This document shows, piece by piece, positions 17,067-26,230 of a DNA stretch of 64,000 nt. The notes below the pieces were generated by a model, which did no database searches, had not been told where the DNA came from, and was given only the letters and a program-made list of their open reading frames with translations. Position numbers and translations under genes: made by a program. The DNA comes from Rhodobacteraceae bacterium WD3A24 (GTDB lineage: Bacteria > Pseudomonadota > Alphaproteobacteria > Rhodobacterales > Rhodobacteraceae): positions 1 through 64,000 of the forward strand of contig PUHN01000009.1 of assembly GCA_002967695.1 (NCBI GenBank), read 5' to 3'. Positions within the stretch are counted from its first letter, which is position 1; each line of letters opens with the position of its first letter.

Positions 17067-18658
17067 GCCCGGCCCCCGGCAAGGTCGGCGGCGCGGGCGC
17101 GCAGGCGGAACTTCTGGATCTTGCCGGTCGCCGTGCGCGGCAAGGCGCCGAACACGAAATGGCGCGGCCGCTTGAACCCGGCAAGATGGTCGCGGCAGAA
17201 GGCGTCGAGCTCGGCCGCCTCGGCGCTCTGCCCCTCCCGAAGTTCGATGAAGGCCCAGGGCGTCTCTCCCCATTTCGGGTCGGGCGCGGCGACCACCGCC
17301 GCCAGCAGCACGGCGGGGTGGGCGTGCAGGACGCTCTCGACCTCGAGGCTCGAGATGTTCTCGCCGCCGGAAATGATGACATCCTTCTTGCGGTCGCGGA
17401 TCTCGATCTGGCCGTCCGCGTGGCGCACCGCGACGTCGCCGGTGTGGAAGGCGCCGCCCTCGAAGGCCGTCGCGGTCGCCTCGGGGTCGCGGTAGTAGCC
17501 GGCCATGACGGTGTTGCCGCGCAGCACGATCTCGCCCTGCGTGGCGCCGTCCCACGCGACCGGCGCGCCCGAAGCGTCGACAACATCGCTGCGGCTCGCC
17601 GTGACGTGGCGCATTCCCTGCCGGGCCAGCAAGGCGGCTTTCTCGTCGGGCTCGGCCGGCGCGTCGGGCCCCGGGTCGTTCAGCGTGGCCGGTCCGAAGG
17701 ACTCCGTCAGCCCGTAGAGATGGACCAGGTCGACCCCCATCTGGTCGAGGCGCGCGATCAGCGACGCCGTCGGCGCGGCCCCCCCCGTCGCGACGCGCAC
17801 GCGCGCGCCCTCGGGCGGCGGCTCGGGGTGGTCCAGCAGCATGTAGAGGACCACCGGCGCGCAGGCCATGTGGGTGACGCCATGCGCGCCGATCGCCGCG
17901 ACGATCGCGCCGGGCTCCACGTGATCGAGGCAGACGTGAACCCCGCCCGCGGCGGTGACGGCCCATGTGTGGCACCACCCGTTGCAGTGGAACATCGGCA
18001 GCGTCCACAGGTAGACGCTGTCGGTGTCGAGCCCCAGCGCCATGACGTTGCCCAGGGCGTTGAGATAGGCGCCCCGGTGATGATAGACGACGCCTTTCGG
18101 CCGGCCCGTCGTGCCCGAGGTGTAGTTCAGGCACAGCGCCTGCCACTCGTCGGCCACGCGGCCGCGCCAGTCGGGAGTGCGCGCCGCGCCGTGAAACAGG
18201 TTCACCCCCTCGTCCGCCTGCGGGGTATCCGCCAGCCGGTGAAGCGGCACCTCCTGCGCATCGGCGGCGGGCTCGGCGACGGTATTCGTGGCGGCCTCGC
18301 AGATCATGACGCGTGCGCCGACGTGGCCAAGGATGTAGCCCACCGTATCGGTGTCGAGCCGCGTGTTGATCGTGTTGAGCACCGCGCCCAGCATCGGCAC
18401 CGCGTAGTGCGCGGCGAGCATCTCGGGACGGTTGCCCAGCATCACCGAGACGACGTCGCCGCGCCCGACGCCCTGCGCCTCGAGCCACGCCGCCATCCGC
18501 GCGACGATGCGGGCGAAGTCCAGATAGCTCCAGCGCGCCTCGCCCCAGATCACCGCCGTGCGCGCGCCGTGCACCTCGCAGGCGCGGTCGAGGAAATCGA
18601 GCGGGCTGAGCGGTTGGTGGTTCGCCGGCCCCGCCGCCAGGTGCGCCTCGGTGAACAT
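17063..18658 (-). CDS. AMP-dependent acyl-CoA ligase
   Basis: This 531-residue member of the ANL superfamily activates a carboxylic acid with ATP and CoA. The P-loop-like motif YTSGTTGRPKGV spans residues 179-190. YGLTESFGP, the DRKKDVIISGGENIS hinge and the C-terminal catalytic lysine in RTATGKIQKF are all present, so it should be active. It starts at the ATG at 18658. By operon position it would supply CoA esters to the neighbouring SDR, dehydrogenase and kinase, like LvaE in levulinate breakdown. The chain length preferred is unknown. Confidence 0.9.
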   Translation of the reverse strand: MFTEAHLAAGPANHQPLSPLDFLDRACEVHGARTAVIWGEARWSYLDFARIVARMAAWLEAQGVGRGDVVSVMLGNRPEMLAAHYAVPMLGAVLNTINTRLDTDTVGYILGHVGARVMICEAATNTVAEPAADAQEVPLHRLADTPQADEGVNLFHGAARTPDWRGRVADEWQALCLNYTSGTTGRPKGVVYHHRGAYLNALGNVMALGLDTDSVYLWTLPMFHCNGWCHTWAVTAAGGVHVCLDHVEPGAIVAAIGAHGVTHMACAPVVLYMLLDHPEPPPEGARVRVATGGAAPTASLIARLDQMGVDLVHLYGLTESFGPATLNDPGPDAPAEPDEKAALLARQGMRHVTASRSDVVDASGAPVAWDGATQGEIVLRGNTVMAGYYRDPEATATAFEGGAFHTGDVAVRHADGQIEIRDRKKDVIISGGENISSLEVESVLHAHPAVLLAAVVAAPDPKWGETPWAFIELREGQSAEAAELDAFCRDHLAGFKRPRHFVFGALPRTATGKIQKFRLRARAADLAGGRA

Positions 18659-18698
18659 GCGTCCTTCCTCCCTTCGGCAGTGGCCGGGCCTCGCGGGC

Positions 18699-19901
18699 TC
18701 AGCCGGCGACCTCCCACGACCAGAAGCCGCGGCCGTTGCTGGCCATCTCGCGGTTGAGCACCATGCGATGCACCTCGTCGGCGCCGTCGACCAGACGCGC
18801 CTGCCGCGCATAGCGATAGACCCATTCCAGCACGGTATCGGTGGAATAGCCGCGCGCGCCGTTGATCTGGATCGCCACGTCGGCGGCGCGGTGCAGCAGG
18901 TTGGCCACGTGTATCTTCGCCATCGACACTTCGGCACGGCCGTAGCGGCCCTGGTCCTGCTCCCACGCGGCCTTCATCACCAGCAGGCGGCCGGTCTCGA
19001 TGGAGGCGCCGAGCTCGCCTAGCATCAACTGAATGCTCTCGCGGTCGGCCAGGCGCACGCCGAAGCCCTCGCGCCGGTCCGCGTAGTCCTGCGCGACCTC
19101 GACGCAGCGCTTGGCCAGCCCCAGCCAGCGCATGCAGTGGGTCAGCCGCGCCGGGCCAAGCCGCGTCTGCGTGACCTTCATGCCGCGCCCTTCCTCAAGG
19201 ATCATGTTCCCCGCCGGGATCTCCAGCCCGTCGAACTCCAGCTCGCAATGGCCGCCATGTTCCTCGGGGCCCATGATCCCGATGCGCCGCAGGATGCGCC
19301 AGCCGGGCTGGTCGCGGTGGAACAGGAAGGCCGACAAGCCGCGCGACGGATCGTCCGAGGTGCGCGCGATGAGGATGAAATGCGCCGCGCCCTCGGCGCC
19401 GGTGATGAACCATTTTCGCCCGTGGACGACATAGGTGTCGCCGAGCCGCTCGGCCCGGGTGCGGATCATCGACGGGTCCGACCCCCCTCCGGGGTGCGGC
19501 TCGGTCATGGCGAAGGCCGAGCGCACCTGCCCCGCGGCGATGGGGTCGAGCCATCGCTGCCTCTGCGCGGGCGTGGCGAGCTGGTCGAGCACCATCATGT
19601 TGCCGTCATCGGGCGCGGCGCTGTTGAAGACGACAGGCCCGAAGACCGAGCGGTTCATCTCTTCATAGCAGGCGGCCATGCCGACCCGGCCGATGTGGCG
19701 GCCGTCGGGCAGCGGCAGTTGCAGCGTCCACAGCCCGGCATCGCGCGCCTTCGCGCGCATCCGCTCAAGCGGTGCCTCGGCGATGTTGCCGTGGGCGTCC
19801 CACGCGGCAGGGTCGGCCTCGAGCGGCAGCAGCTCCTCCTCGACGAACCCGGCGATGCGCGCGCGGATATCGTCGATCCAGGCCGGCAGGGTGAAATCCA
19901 T
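18699..19901 (-). CDS. Acyl-CoA dehydrogenase, ACAD10/11-like (LvaC-like)
   Basis: The 400-residue flavoprotein has the segment MTEPHPGGGSDPSMI in the middle domain and a C-terminus reading RGYSTDTVLEW with RLVDGADEVHR. The DGxDEVH pattern is typical of the ACAD10/ACAD11 branch, whose partners are APH-like kinases and whose substrates are 4-phosphohydroxyacyl-CoA esters. It follows the SDR gene by 13 bases and precedes the ligase by about 40 bases. The ATG at 19901 with family-like MDFTLPAW is chosen over an upstream in-frame extension. Confidence 0.88.
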   Translation of the reverse strand: MDFTLPAWIDDIRARIAGFVEEELLPLEADPAAWDAHGNIAEAPLERMRAKARDAGLWTLQLPLPDGRHIGRVGMAACYEEMNRSVFGPVVFNSAAPDDGNMMVLDQLATPAQRQRWLDPIAAGQVRSAFAMTEPHPGGGSDPSMIRTRAERLGDTYVVHGRKWFITGAEGAAHFILIARTSDDPSRGLSAFLFHRDQPGWRILRRIGIMGPEEHGGHCELEFDGLEIPAGNMILEEGRGMKVTQTRLGPARLTHCMRWLGLAKRCVEVAQDYADRREGFGVRLADRESIQLMLGELGASIETGRLLVMKAAWEQDQGRYGRAEVSMAKIHVANLLHRAADVAIQINGARGYSTDTVLEWVYRYARQARLVDGADEVHRMVLNREMASNGRGFWSWEVAG

Positions 19902-19914
19902 GTTTTGCCTCCAG

Positions 19915-20697
19915 CTAGAGCGACGAGACCAGGTGCCCGCCATCGACGGCCAGCACCGACCCGGTCATGTAGGCGCCGGCATCCGAGCACAGCAGCATCA
20001 GCGGCGCGTCCAGGTCCTCCGGCCGCCCGAGCCGGCGCTGCGGAATCCGGCGGATCAGCGCCTGGCCCGCCTCCGACGCGAAGAAGTCGCGGTTGAGCGG
20101 TGTCTCGATATAGCCGGGGCACAGCGCGTTGACCCGGATGCCGTAACGCGCCCATTCCAGCGCGAGCGCCTTGGTCAACTGCACCAGACCGGCCTTGGAG
20201 GCGGCATATGCGGCGACATGACCGGCCACCCGCAGGCCGAGGATCGAGGCGATGTTGACGATCGCGCCTTCCCGGCCTTGCGCGTGCATCGCGCGCGCCG
20301 CCGTCTGGGCGACGCGGAACGCACCCTTGAGGTTGGTGTCGATGACCGCGTCGATGTCCTGCGTGCCGTGTTCGAGCGCCGGCGACGCCACGGTGACGCC
20401 GGCATTGTTGACGACGATGTCGAAGGCGCGGCCCTCGAGCGCGGCGGCCACCGAGTCCGCCGAGGCCACGTCGAGTTCCAGCGTCGTCGCCTCGCCGCCG
20501 GCCTGCGCGATCTCGCTGCGCAGGCTGTCGAGCGCCTCGGTGCGCCGCGCCGCCGCAGTCACCGCGACGCCCTGCGCGGCAAGCAGCTTGCAGAAATGGC
20601 GCCCAAGCCCCGAGGAGCCGCCGGTCACGAGTGCCGTCCGCCCCCGCAGATCGGGCCACGATACGCCGCCGCCGGAATTGCGATCATCTGCTGGCAC
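19915..20697 (-). CDS. Short-chain dehydrogenase/reductase
   Basis: The 260-residue protein is a classical SDR: the nucleotide loop TGGSSGLG (25-32), NNAG (97-100), and the catalytic Ser151, Tyr164 and Lys168 in YAASKAG. Such enzymes reduce oxoacyl-CoA or oxidise hydroxyacyl-CoA. At the head of this operon it would fit the LvaD step (4-oxoacyl-CoA to 4-hydroxyacyl-CoA), which is an inference from context. The start is a GTG at 20697 with GGGGGAG just upstream. It is divergent from the TetR gene across about 125 bases, which likely hold the operator. Confidence 0.88.
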   Translation of the reverse strand: MPADDRNSGGGVSWPDLRGRTALVTGGSSGLGRHFCKLLAAQGVAVTAAARRTEALDSLRSEIAQAGGEATTLELDVASADSVAAALEGRAFDIVVNNAGVTVASPALEHGTQDIDAVIDTNLKGAFRVAQTAARAMHAQGREGAIVNIASILGLRVAGHVAAYAASKAGLVQLTKALALEWARYGIRVNALCPGYIETPLNRDFFASEAGQALIRRIPQRRLGRPEDLDAPLMLLCSDAGAYMTGSVLAVDGGHLVSSL

Positions 20698-20822
20698 GGC
20701 TCCCCCGCAATTTTTCGAACGATCGCTCGATTTCTATCGGGGCGGGGGCCCTTCCGCAAGGGCAACATCTTGCCGGCCCGCGCCAGAGCGGCTACGCATG
20801 GGCGCAATTCTGGAGGCGCGGA

Positions 20823-21581
20823 TTGGACGGCAAGACCCCCTTCGACCCGGACCGGTTCAGCACCCGGATGCTGTGCCGCGCGATGCTGGAGCGCAATCGC
20901 GATGCCATCTGCACCCGCAACGCGATGCGCGCGGCGCGCAAGCTCGAAATCATCGTCACCACGGCGCTGGAGCTTTCCAACCGCCGCGGCTTCGCCGCGA
21001 TGAGCCTGCGCGATCTGTCGCGCGCCTCGGGCGTGAGCATGGGCGGGCTGTATTCCTATTTCGACAGCAAGCAGACGCTGCTTCTGATGATCCTCGGCGA
21101 GGTGACCGCAGCCGTGGAAAGCGTGCTGCAAACGCCGCCGCCCGAGCTGGGCACAGACCCGAGGCGGCGGCTGATCTGGCTGATCGGGGCGCATCTGCAC
21201 CTCACCGAGGCGATGCAGCCATGGTTCCGCTTTGCCTATATGGAGGCCAAGAGCTTCCCCGCCGACGCGCGGCGCATCGCCGTCGACAGCGAGGAGCTGA
21301 CCGAATCCTATATCGCGGCGATCCTGCGCGACGGTGCTGCTTCGGGCGCCTTCCGGGTGGACGACGCGACCCTGACCGCCGCGCTCATCAAGCCCCTGCT
21401 GCAGGATTGGTATGTCAAGCGCTCCAAATACCGTCGGCGGGGGGTCACGCTCGAGCGATATGCATCGAAGGTCCAGCAGATCGTGCTGACCATGTGCGCT
21501 GCCGCCCCGCCCGGCGGCGATGATTTCACGGCCTTCGCCCTCGCGGACGGCCCCGACAACAAGGAAAAAGACACGACATGA
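20823..21581 (+). CDS. TetR-family transcriptional regulator
   Basis: The 252-residue protein carries a TetR N-terminal helix-turn-helix at about residues 60-82 (SLRDLSRASGVSMGGLYSYF) and a helical ligand-binding domain. It probably represses the divergent SDR operon and its own operon, and a CoA-ester ligand would fit the setting. The start is a TTG at 20823 with a perfect GGAGG (20812-20816) six bases upstream. The first ATG in frame is at 20868 and lacks such a site. It overlaps the next gene by ATGA. Confidence 0.87.
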   Translation: MDGKTPFDPDRFSTRMLCRAMLERNRDAICTRNAMRAARKLEIIVTTALELSNRRGFAAMSLRDLSRASGVSMGGLYSYFDSKQTLLLMILGEVTAAVESVLQTPPPELGTDPRRRLIWLIGAHLHLTEAMQPWFRFAYMEAKSFPADARRIAVDSEELTESYIAAILRDGAASGAFRVDDATLTAALIKPLLQDWYVKRSKYRRRGVTLERYASKVQQIVLTMCAAAPPGGDDFTAFALADGPDNKEKDTT

Positions 21582-22123
21582 CCAACGCCCGCCCCCCGCG
21601 GCTCAGCCCCCCCGCCCCGCTGGATTTTACCGACCGCCAGCGCGAGGTTCACGACGAGATCGCCTCGGGGCCGCGCGGCGCGGTGCGCGGCCCCCTCGCC
21701 GTCTGGCTCCACCGTCCCGAGCTGGCCGAACGGGCGCAGGCGCTGGGGCGCTATTGCCGCTACGAGACCCTGCTGCCGCCGAAGCTCTCGGAGCTGGCGA
21801 TCCTGACCACCGCGGTTATCTGGGGCGCCGAGTTCGAGTGGCAGTCGCACGAGCCTGCCGCGCGCGCGGCCGGTCTCGCGGCGGGTGTGATCGACGCCCT
21901 ACGCTCGGGCCTGGAACCCGAGTTCGACACGGCCGAGGAGGCGGTGGTCCACGCCTTCACCCGCGCCGCCCATATCGACCGGCAGGTCGATGACGCCCTC
22001 TATGCGCGCGCGGTGGAGGTTCTGGGGCGCGACACGGTCGTGGATCTCGTGGGCCTGATCGGCTATTACAGCCTGATCTCGCTGACGATCAACATCTTCC
22101 GCGTGCCGGCGTCGGAAAGCTGA
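21578..22123 (+). CDS. Carboxymuconolactone decarboxylase-family protein
   Basis: The 181-residue all-helical protein matches the CMD/AhpD-like family: LSELAILTTAVIWGAEFEWQSHEPAARAAGL has the conserved Glu and His of the gamma-carboxymuconolactone decarboxylase type, and no CxxC redox pair is seen. True CMD acts in protocatechuate breakdown, but many relatives have other or unknown roles. The gene starts inside the TetR stop (ATGA) and is followed 16 bases later by the LigI-like hydrolase, so the three genes form one operon. Confidence 0.82.
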   Translation: MTNARPPRLSPPAPLDFTDRQREVHDEIASGPRGAVRGPLAVWLHRPELAERAQALGRYCRYETLLPPKLSELAILTTAVIWGAEFEWQSHEPAARAAGLAAGVIDALRSGLEPEFDTAEEAVVHAFTRAAHIDRQVDDALYARAVEVLGRDTVVDLVGLIGYYSLISLTINIFRVPASES

Positions 22124-22139
22124 CCGAGGAGCCGACCCG

Positions 22140-23042
22140 ATGAACGACGCCCCCATCACCTGGCATCCCGACCCGACACGGCCGCGCCTGCGCCTGCCCG
22201 CCGGATCGGCCGACACGCATTGCCATGTCTTCGGACCGGCCGCCGTTTTTCCCTTCAACCCCGAAAGCCGCTACACGCCGGGCGACGCCCCCAAGGAACG
22301 CCTGTTCGCCCTGCACGACATGCTGGGAATCCACCGGCGGGTCATCGTGCAGGCCGGGATTCACGGATTCGACAACTCGGTCATTGCCGACGCGATCGCC
22401 GCGCGCCCCGACTCGACCCGCGGCATCGCGCTGGCGCCACCGGACATCACGGCCGGGGAAATCGCCCGGCTCGCCGGACAGGGGTTTCGCGGCATCCGCT
22501 ACAACTACATGTCGCATCTGCCCCCCGGCGCCTCGGCCGAGGAACTGCGCATGCTGGCGCCGCGGATGGCCGAGGCGGGCTGGCATCTTGTCATCCACAT
22601 GGAGGCGCGACTCATTGCCGAGATGGCGCCGCTGCTCGCGGAGATGCCCCTGCCCGTCGTCGTCGACCATATGGGCCGCATTCCGGCGGCCGACGGCCCC
22701 GATCAGGCGCCCTTTACGGCGCTGATGCGGCTGATGGAACACGAGCATGTCTGGGTGAAGGTCTGCGGGAACGAACGCGCCTCGTCCCGCCCCTACCCCC
22801 ATGACGACGCAACGCCCTTTGCCCGCCGGCTGGTGGATGCCTTTCCCGACAGCGTGCTGTGGGGCACCGACTGGCCGCATCCCAACTTTCCCGACGCCCC
22901 GCCCGACGACGGCAAGCTGGTCGATCTGCTCGCCGATATCGCCCCCGACGCCGGCGCGCTGCACCGGCTGATGGTGGACAACCCCGCGCGGCTTTATGAT
23001 TTCGGCCCGCTCGAAGGCGCCGGCGCCGCACCAGGGCGGTGA
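22140..23042 (+). CDS. LigI-like amidohydrolase (2-pyrone-4,6-dicarboxylate lactonase family)
   Basis: The 300-residue protein is a TIM-barrel amidohydrolase of the COG3618 type. It has DTHCHVFG with the HxH pair (27-29), PVVVDHMGR, and WGTDWPHPN with the conserved Asp. The nearest familiar function is LigI, which opens the pyrone lactone of PDC in lignin aromatic degradation, but no other lig genes are present, so another lactone is possible. GAGGAG lies before the ATG. The gene ends the TetR operon and is convergent with the TRAP genes. Confidence 0.83.
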   Translation: MNDAPITWHPDPTRPRLRLPAGSADTHCHVFGPAAVFPFNPESRYTPGDAPKERLFALHDMLGIHRRVIVQAGIHGFDNSVIADAIAARPDSTRGIALAPPDITAGEIARLAGQGFRGIRYNYMSHLPPGASAEELRMLAPRMAEAGWHLVIHMEARLIAEMAPLLAEMPLPVVVDHMGRIPAADGPDQAPFTALMRLMEHEHVWVKVCGNERASSRPYPHDDATPFARRLVDAFPDSVLWGTDWPHPNFPDAPPDDGKLVDLLADIAPDAGALHRLMVDNPARLYDFGPLEGAGAAPGR

Positions 23043-23058
23043 GGCGCCGCCAAGCGGC

Positions 23059-24372
23059 CTATCGGCGCATGGTTTCGGGCAGATACAGCGCGATCTCGGG
23101 AAACACGCACAGGATCAGAAGCATCACGAGCGTCGCCGCGATATAGGGCAGCAGGCCGCGAAAGACGTCTTCGAGCTCGATCAGCTTCCCCGCGGCCCCC
23201 TTGACCACGAAACAGTTGATCCCCACCGGGGGCGTCACGGCCCCCAGTTCTGCCAGAAGCACCACGAAGACCCCGAACCAGATCGGGTCAAAGCCCAGAT
23301 CCATCATGATCGGATGGGTGACCGGCAGCGTGATCGCCAGCAGTGCCGGCGCGTCCATCAGCATGCCGAGAAGGACATAAAGCGCCGCAATGATCGCGAC
23401 GATCACCCAGCGGTTCACGTCGGCATTGATGAGGAAATCCGAAAGATACTGGCTGAGCCCACTGAAGGCGAGAAACCGCGAGAAGACCAGCGCGCACACG
23501 ATGATACCGAAGATCATCGCCGTGGTCTGGACGGTGTCGAGCAGCACTGCCGTCAGCTGCACGCCGCGCAGCCCGCGGTGCCGGATCAGCGCCATGGCGA
23601 AGGTCACGAGCGCGCCGATCGCGCCCGCCTCGGTGGGGGTGAACACGCCCATGTACAGCCCGCCGATGATCGCCACGATCACCACCACGAGGGGGCCGAC
23701 CAGCCGTAGCGAAAAGATTTTGTCGCGCCACGAATAGACGACGTCGCTGCGTGGGGCGAGATGGGGCTTGGCCAGCACGGTCAGCAATGTCGCCAGGCCG
23801 ATCAGGGTGGTAAAGATCAGCCCCGGTATCGCGCCGGCGAGCAGAAGCTGGCCGATGCTGGAATCGGTCAGGATGCCGTAGACCACCATCAGCGCACTCG
23901 GCGGGATCATCACGGCCAACGTGCCGGAGATTGCGATCGAGGCCGATGCGAGGCTCTTGCTGTAGCCGCGTTCGAGCATCTGCGGCAGCGCCAGCTTCGT
24001 GAACAGTGTCGCCGTGCCAACGCTGGAGCCCGAGGCCGCGCCGAACGCCGCCGCGCCGCCCGTCGTGGCGATGGCCAGCCCGCCGGGAAGCCGCCCGAGC
24101 CAGCGCGTCGCCGCCTCGAACAGATCCTTGCCGATGCCCGCGCGCATGGCGAAGAACCCCATCAGCAGGAACATCGGCACCACGCTGAAGTGAAAGCTGT
24201 GAGTGATGCTGAAAAAGATCGAGCTGAGCGTCGAGCTCGCCGCGCCGAAGCCGGAGAGGGCGTAAAGCCCCACCATGCCGACCGTCCCCAGCGCGATCAT
24301 CACATTGACGCCCGAGAGGATGGTCAGGAACAGCGCGCCCACCCCGATGATGCCGATCGTGAGTTCTCCCAT
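23059..24372 (-). CDS. TRAP transporter large permease, DctM type
   Basis: The 437-residue protein has about 12 hydrophobic segments and the DctM features PMFLLMGFFAMRAG, GAASGSSVGTATLFTKLALPQM and the C-terminal PPVGINCFVVKG. It is the channel part of a sodium-coupled tripartite uptake system for carboxylates in the inner membrane. It starts three bases after the DctQ stop. The substrate is set by the binding protein encoded upstream. Confidence 0.93.
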   Translation of the reverse strand: MGELTIGIIGVGALFLTILSGVNVMIALGTVGMVGLYALSGFGAASSTLSSIFFSITHSFHFSVVPMFLLMGFFAMRAGIGKDLFEAATRWLGRLPGGLAIATTGGAAAFGAASGSSVGTATLFTKLALPQMLERGYSKSLASASIAISGTLAVMIPPSALMVVYGILTDSSIGQLLLAGAIPGLIFTTLIGLATLLTVLAKPHLAPRSDVVYSWRDKIFSLRLVGPLVVVIVAIIGGLYMGVFTPTEAGAIGALVTFAMALIRHRGLRGVQLTAVLLDTVQTTAMIFGIIVCALVFSRFLAFSGLSQYLSDFLINADVNRWVIVAIIAALYVLLGMLMDAPALLAITLPVTHPIMMDLGFDPIWFGVFVVLLAELGAVTPPVGINCFVVKGAAGKLIELEDVFRGLLPYIAATLVMLLILCVFPEIALYLPETMRR

Positions 24373-24375
24373 GCG

Positions 24376-24927
24376 TCAGGTCTCCATCTGCTCGTCGGCC
24401 TCGTCGCCGTGATCGGAAAACTCCGGGTCATCCATTCCGAAGACCCCGACACGGATCGCGTCGAGCAGGAACTGGATCGTCAAAAGGAACATCCCCAGCG
24501 CGACGGCCCCCTTCGACGGGTAGATCGGAAAGCGGATCGAGCCCCATGCATGCTCGTCGATCGCATAGGATCTGAGGAAGAAGATGAATGAGGCGTAAGT
24601 GGCCCAGGCGGCGAAGAGAAAGCCGACGATCAGCGAGCCCGTGAAGAAAATCCTCTGCCACCGGGGCGAGAAATTCTTTGTCACCAGCGTCACCCGGATA
24701 TGGCCACGGCGCATCTGGGTATAGGCCATCGGCATGAGGATGGCGATCACCATGAACGCCTCGGTGATCTCCAGGGTTCCGGTGATGGGAACATTGAAGA
24801 ACTTGCGGGAGAGCGAATTGGCGTCGATCAGCCACATGATGGCGAAAAAGCCGAAAGCCGCCAGGGTCGCAATCACCATGAGCAGCTTGGCATACAGGCG
24901 GTAGATGGTTTCGAACAGCTCGCGCAT
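24376..24927 (-). CDS. TRAP transporter small permease, DctQ type
   Basis: The 183-residue protein has four hydrophobic segments, as is usual for the small membrane subunit of TRAP systems. ALPQ-type sequence is replaced here by TGTLEITEAFMVIAILMPMAYTQMRRGHIRVT, in which the conserved Glu and the GHIRV segment of the family are clear. It lies between the binding-protein gene (125 bases upstream, with a strong hairpin) and the large permease. Confidence 0.9.
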   Translation of the reverse strand: MRELFETIYRLYAKLLMVIATLAAFGFFAIMWLIDANSLSRKFFNVPITGTLEITEAFMVIAILMPMAYTQMRRGHIRVTLVTKNFSPRWQRIFFTGSLIVGFLFAAWATYASFIFFLRSYAIDEHAWGSIRFPIYPSKGAVALGMFLLTIQFLLDAIRVGVFGMDDPEFSDHGDEADEQMET

Positions 24928-24985
24928 CGCACCCTCGCCGTCGTCCGGTGAGGCCGGGCGGCCCGAAGAACCCCCCGGCAGGATA

Positions 24986-25023
24986 CGCGGGCGCCGTCGG
25001 CCAATTGCCGCGCGGCGCCCGCG
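24986..25023 (-). promoter_or_regulatory. Stem-loop between dctP-like and dctQ-like genes
   Basis: CGCGGGCGCCG (24986-24996) pairs perfectly with CGGCGCCCGCG (25013-25023). Inside the loop, CGGC (24998-25001) pairs with GCCG (25007-25010), giving one long hairpin. It follows the dctP-type gene on the minus strand. A hairpin at the same place is known in other TRAP operons and keeps the binding protein more abundant than the permeases. There is no T run, so mRNA protection or partial termination is the likely role. Confidence 0.6.
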
Positions 25024-25052
25024 CCTGCTTCCGCAGCCTCAAGAACGCGGCA

Positions 25053-26078
25053 TCACGGGATGCTGAGCGCCTCGAGGATCGGTTCGACGTCGAGCCCTGT
25101 CGGCTCCACGGTTTCCACCCATTCCCGACGCACCTCGGAGATGGCCTCCGAGTTGTTGGCGAGCTCGTAGAACTCCTCGGCCGGGAAGTCGATGATTTCG
25201 ACCGAGCCGGTCTCCGTCCACTCCTGACGGATTTCCTGTTCGGCGGCGAGCATCTCGGTGGTATAGCGGACGAGATATTCGCGCCCGATGCTCTCCAGCT
25301 CGACCTGAAGATCCTCGGGCAGGCTGTTGTAGGTGTCGAGGTTCATGCCGATCAGGTGCCCCCAGGAGGCGCCGAGCGGAATGTCGATGAAATACTCGGC
25401 CACCTCGTCATAGCGCCACCCGTGGGCGAGTGTCTCGCCGACCGGGCTGCAATCGATGATGCCGCGCTCCAGCGCCTCATAGGCCTCGGGCGTGCTCATC
25501 GACACCGGCACGGCGCCGAGCTCCTCGATCAGGACCGGCAGCGCGAAACCGAAGGATCTGATGCGCAGCCCCTCGAAATCATCGATCGACCTGACCGGCT
25601 GGGTGCAGATCATCCCGTATTCCTCGAGCGGGCGCAGCCCGACCATCTTCACGTTGAACCGCTCGAGCTCTTCGGCGAATTGCGGGTGCTGCTGGTGCCA
25701 GTAATTCATCAGCAGGCCCAGCTCGATCGAGGAGTTCGGTTGCGGCCAGAAGAAGCTGATCGCGTTGTTGACCGGCAGCTGATCGGGGAAATAGGGGGTG
25801 ACGATATCGCCGATGCCGCCCACACCGTCCTGAAGGCCATTGAGAATCTCGTTGATCCCCGACATGCTGCCGCCCCAGTGGATGCGGATCGAGTGTTCCC
25901 CGTCGGTGCGGCGCTCCAGCTCGTCGGCGAACCACTGCGTGGTCACCGCCTGCGGATCACCGGCGCCCTGAGGCTTGTAGGTGATCCAGTTGAGCGTCTC
26001 CGCCCCGCCTGCCGTCGCGCCGAGCGCGAGCGCGGAAGCGACTGCGGTCGTGTACCAGAGTTTGCGGATCTTCGGCAT
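25053..26078 (-). CDS. TRAP transporter substrate-binding protein, DctP type
   Basis: The 341-residue protein begins with a basic N-terminus and a signal peptide (TTAVASALALGATAGGAE, cut near residue 26). A DctP-type periplasmic solute-binding fold follows, with FEGLRIRSFG and STPEAYEALERGIID, the region holding the conserved arginine that grips the ligand carboxylate. The ATG at 26078 has GGAGGAG upstream. An open frame continues to 26150 without similarity. The ligand is unknown; neighbouring CoA-dependent catabolic genes suggest an organic acid. Confidence 0.92.
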   Translation of the reverse strand: MPKIRKLWYTTAVASALALGATAGGAETLNWITYKPQGAGDPQAVTTQWFADELERRTDGEHSIRIHWGGSMSGINEILNGLQDGVGGIGDIVTPYFPDQLPVNNAISFFWPQPNSSIELGLLMNYWHQQHPQFAEELERFNVKMVGLRPLEEYGMICTQPVRSIDDFEGLRIRSFGFALPVLIEELGAVPVSMSTPEAYEALERGIIDCSPVGETLAHGWRYDEVAEYFIDIPLGASWGHLIGMNLDTYNSLPEDLQVELESIGREYLVRYTTEMLAAEQEIRQEWTETGSVEIIDFPAEEFYELANNSEAISEVRREWVETVEPTGLDVEPILEALSIP

Positions 26079-26230
26079 TTCTCTCCTCCCAGAAAGATAT
26101 GGCGCCCCAGTTCCGTTGCCCGGCGCCGATTTGGATTTGGTGCAACGCACGAATTGAGTTTACGCCACGACTCTCAAAGCGAAAAAGATATACTGAGCAT
26201 AATTGCCATGCCTGTTGGGCATCGCGCGCG

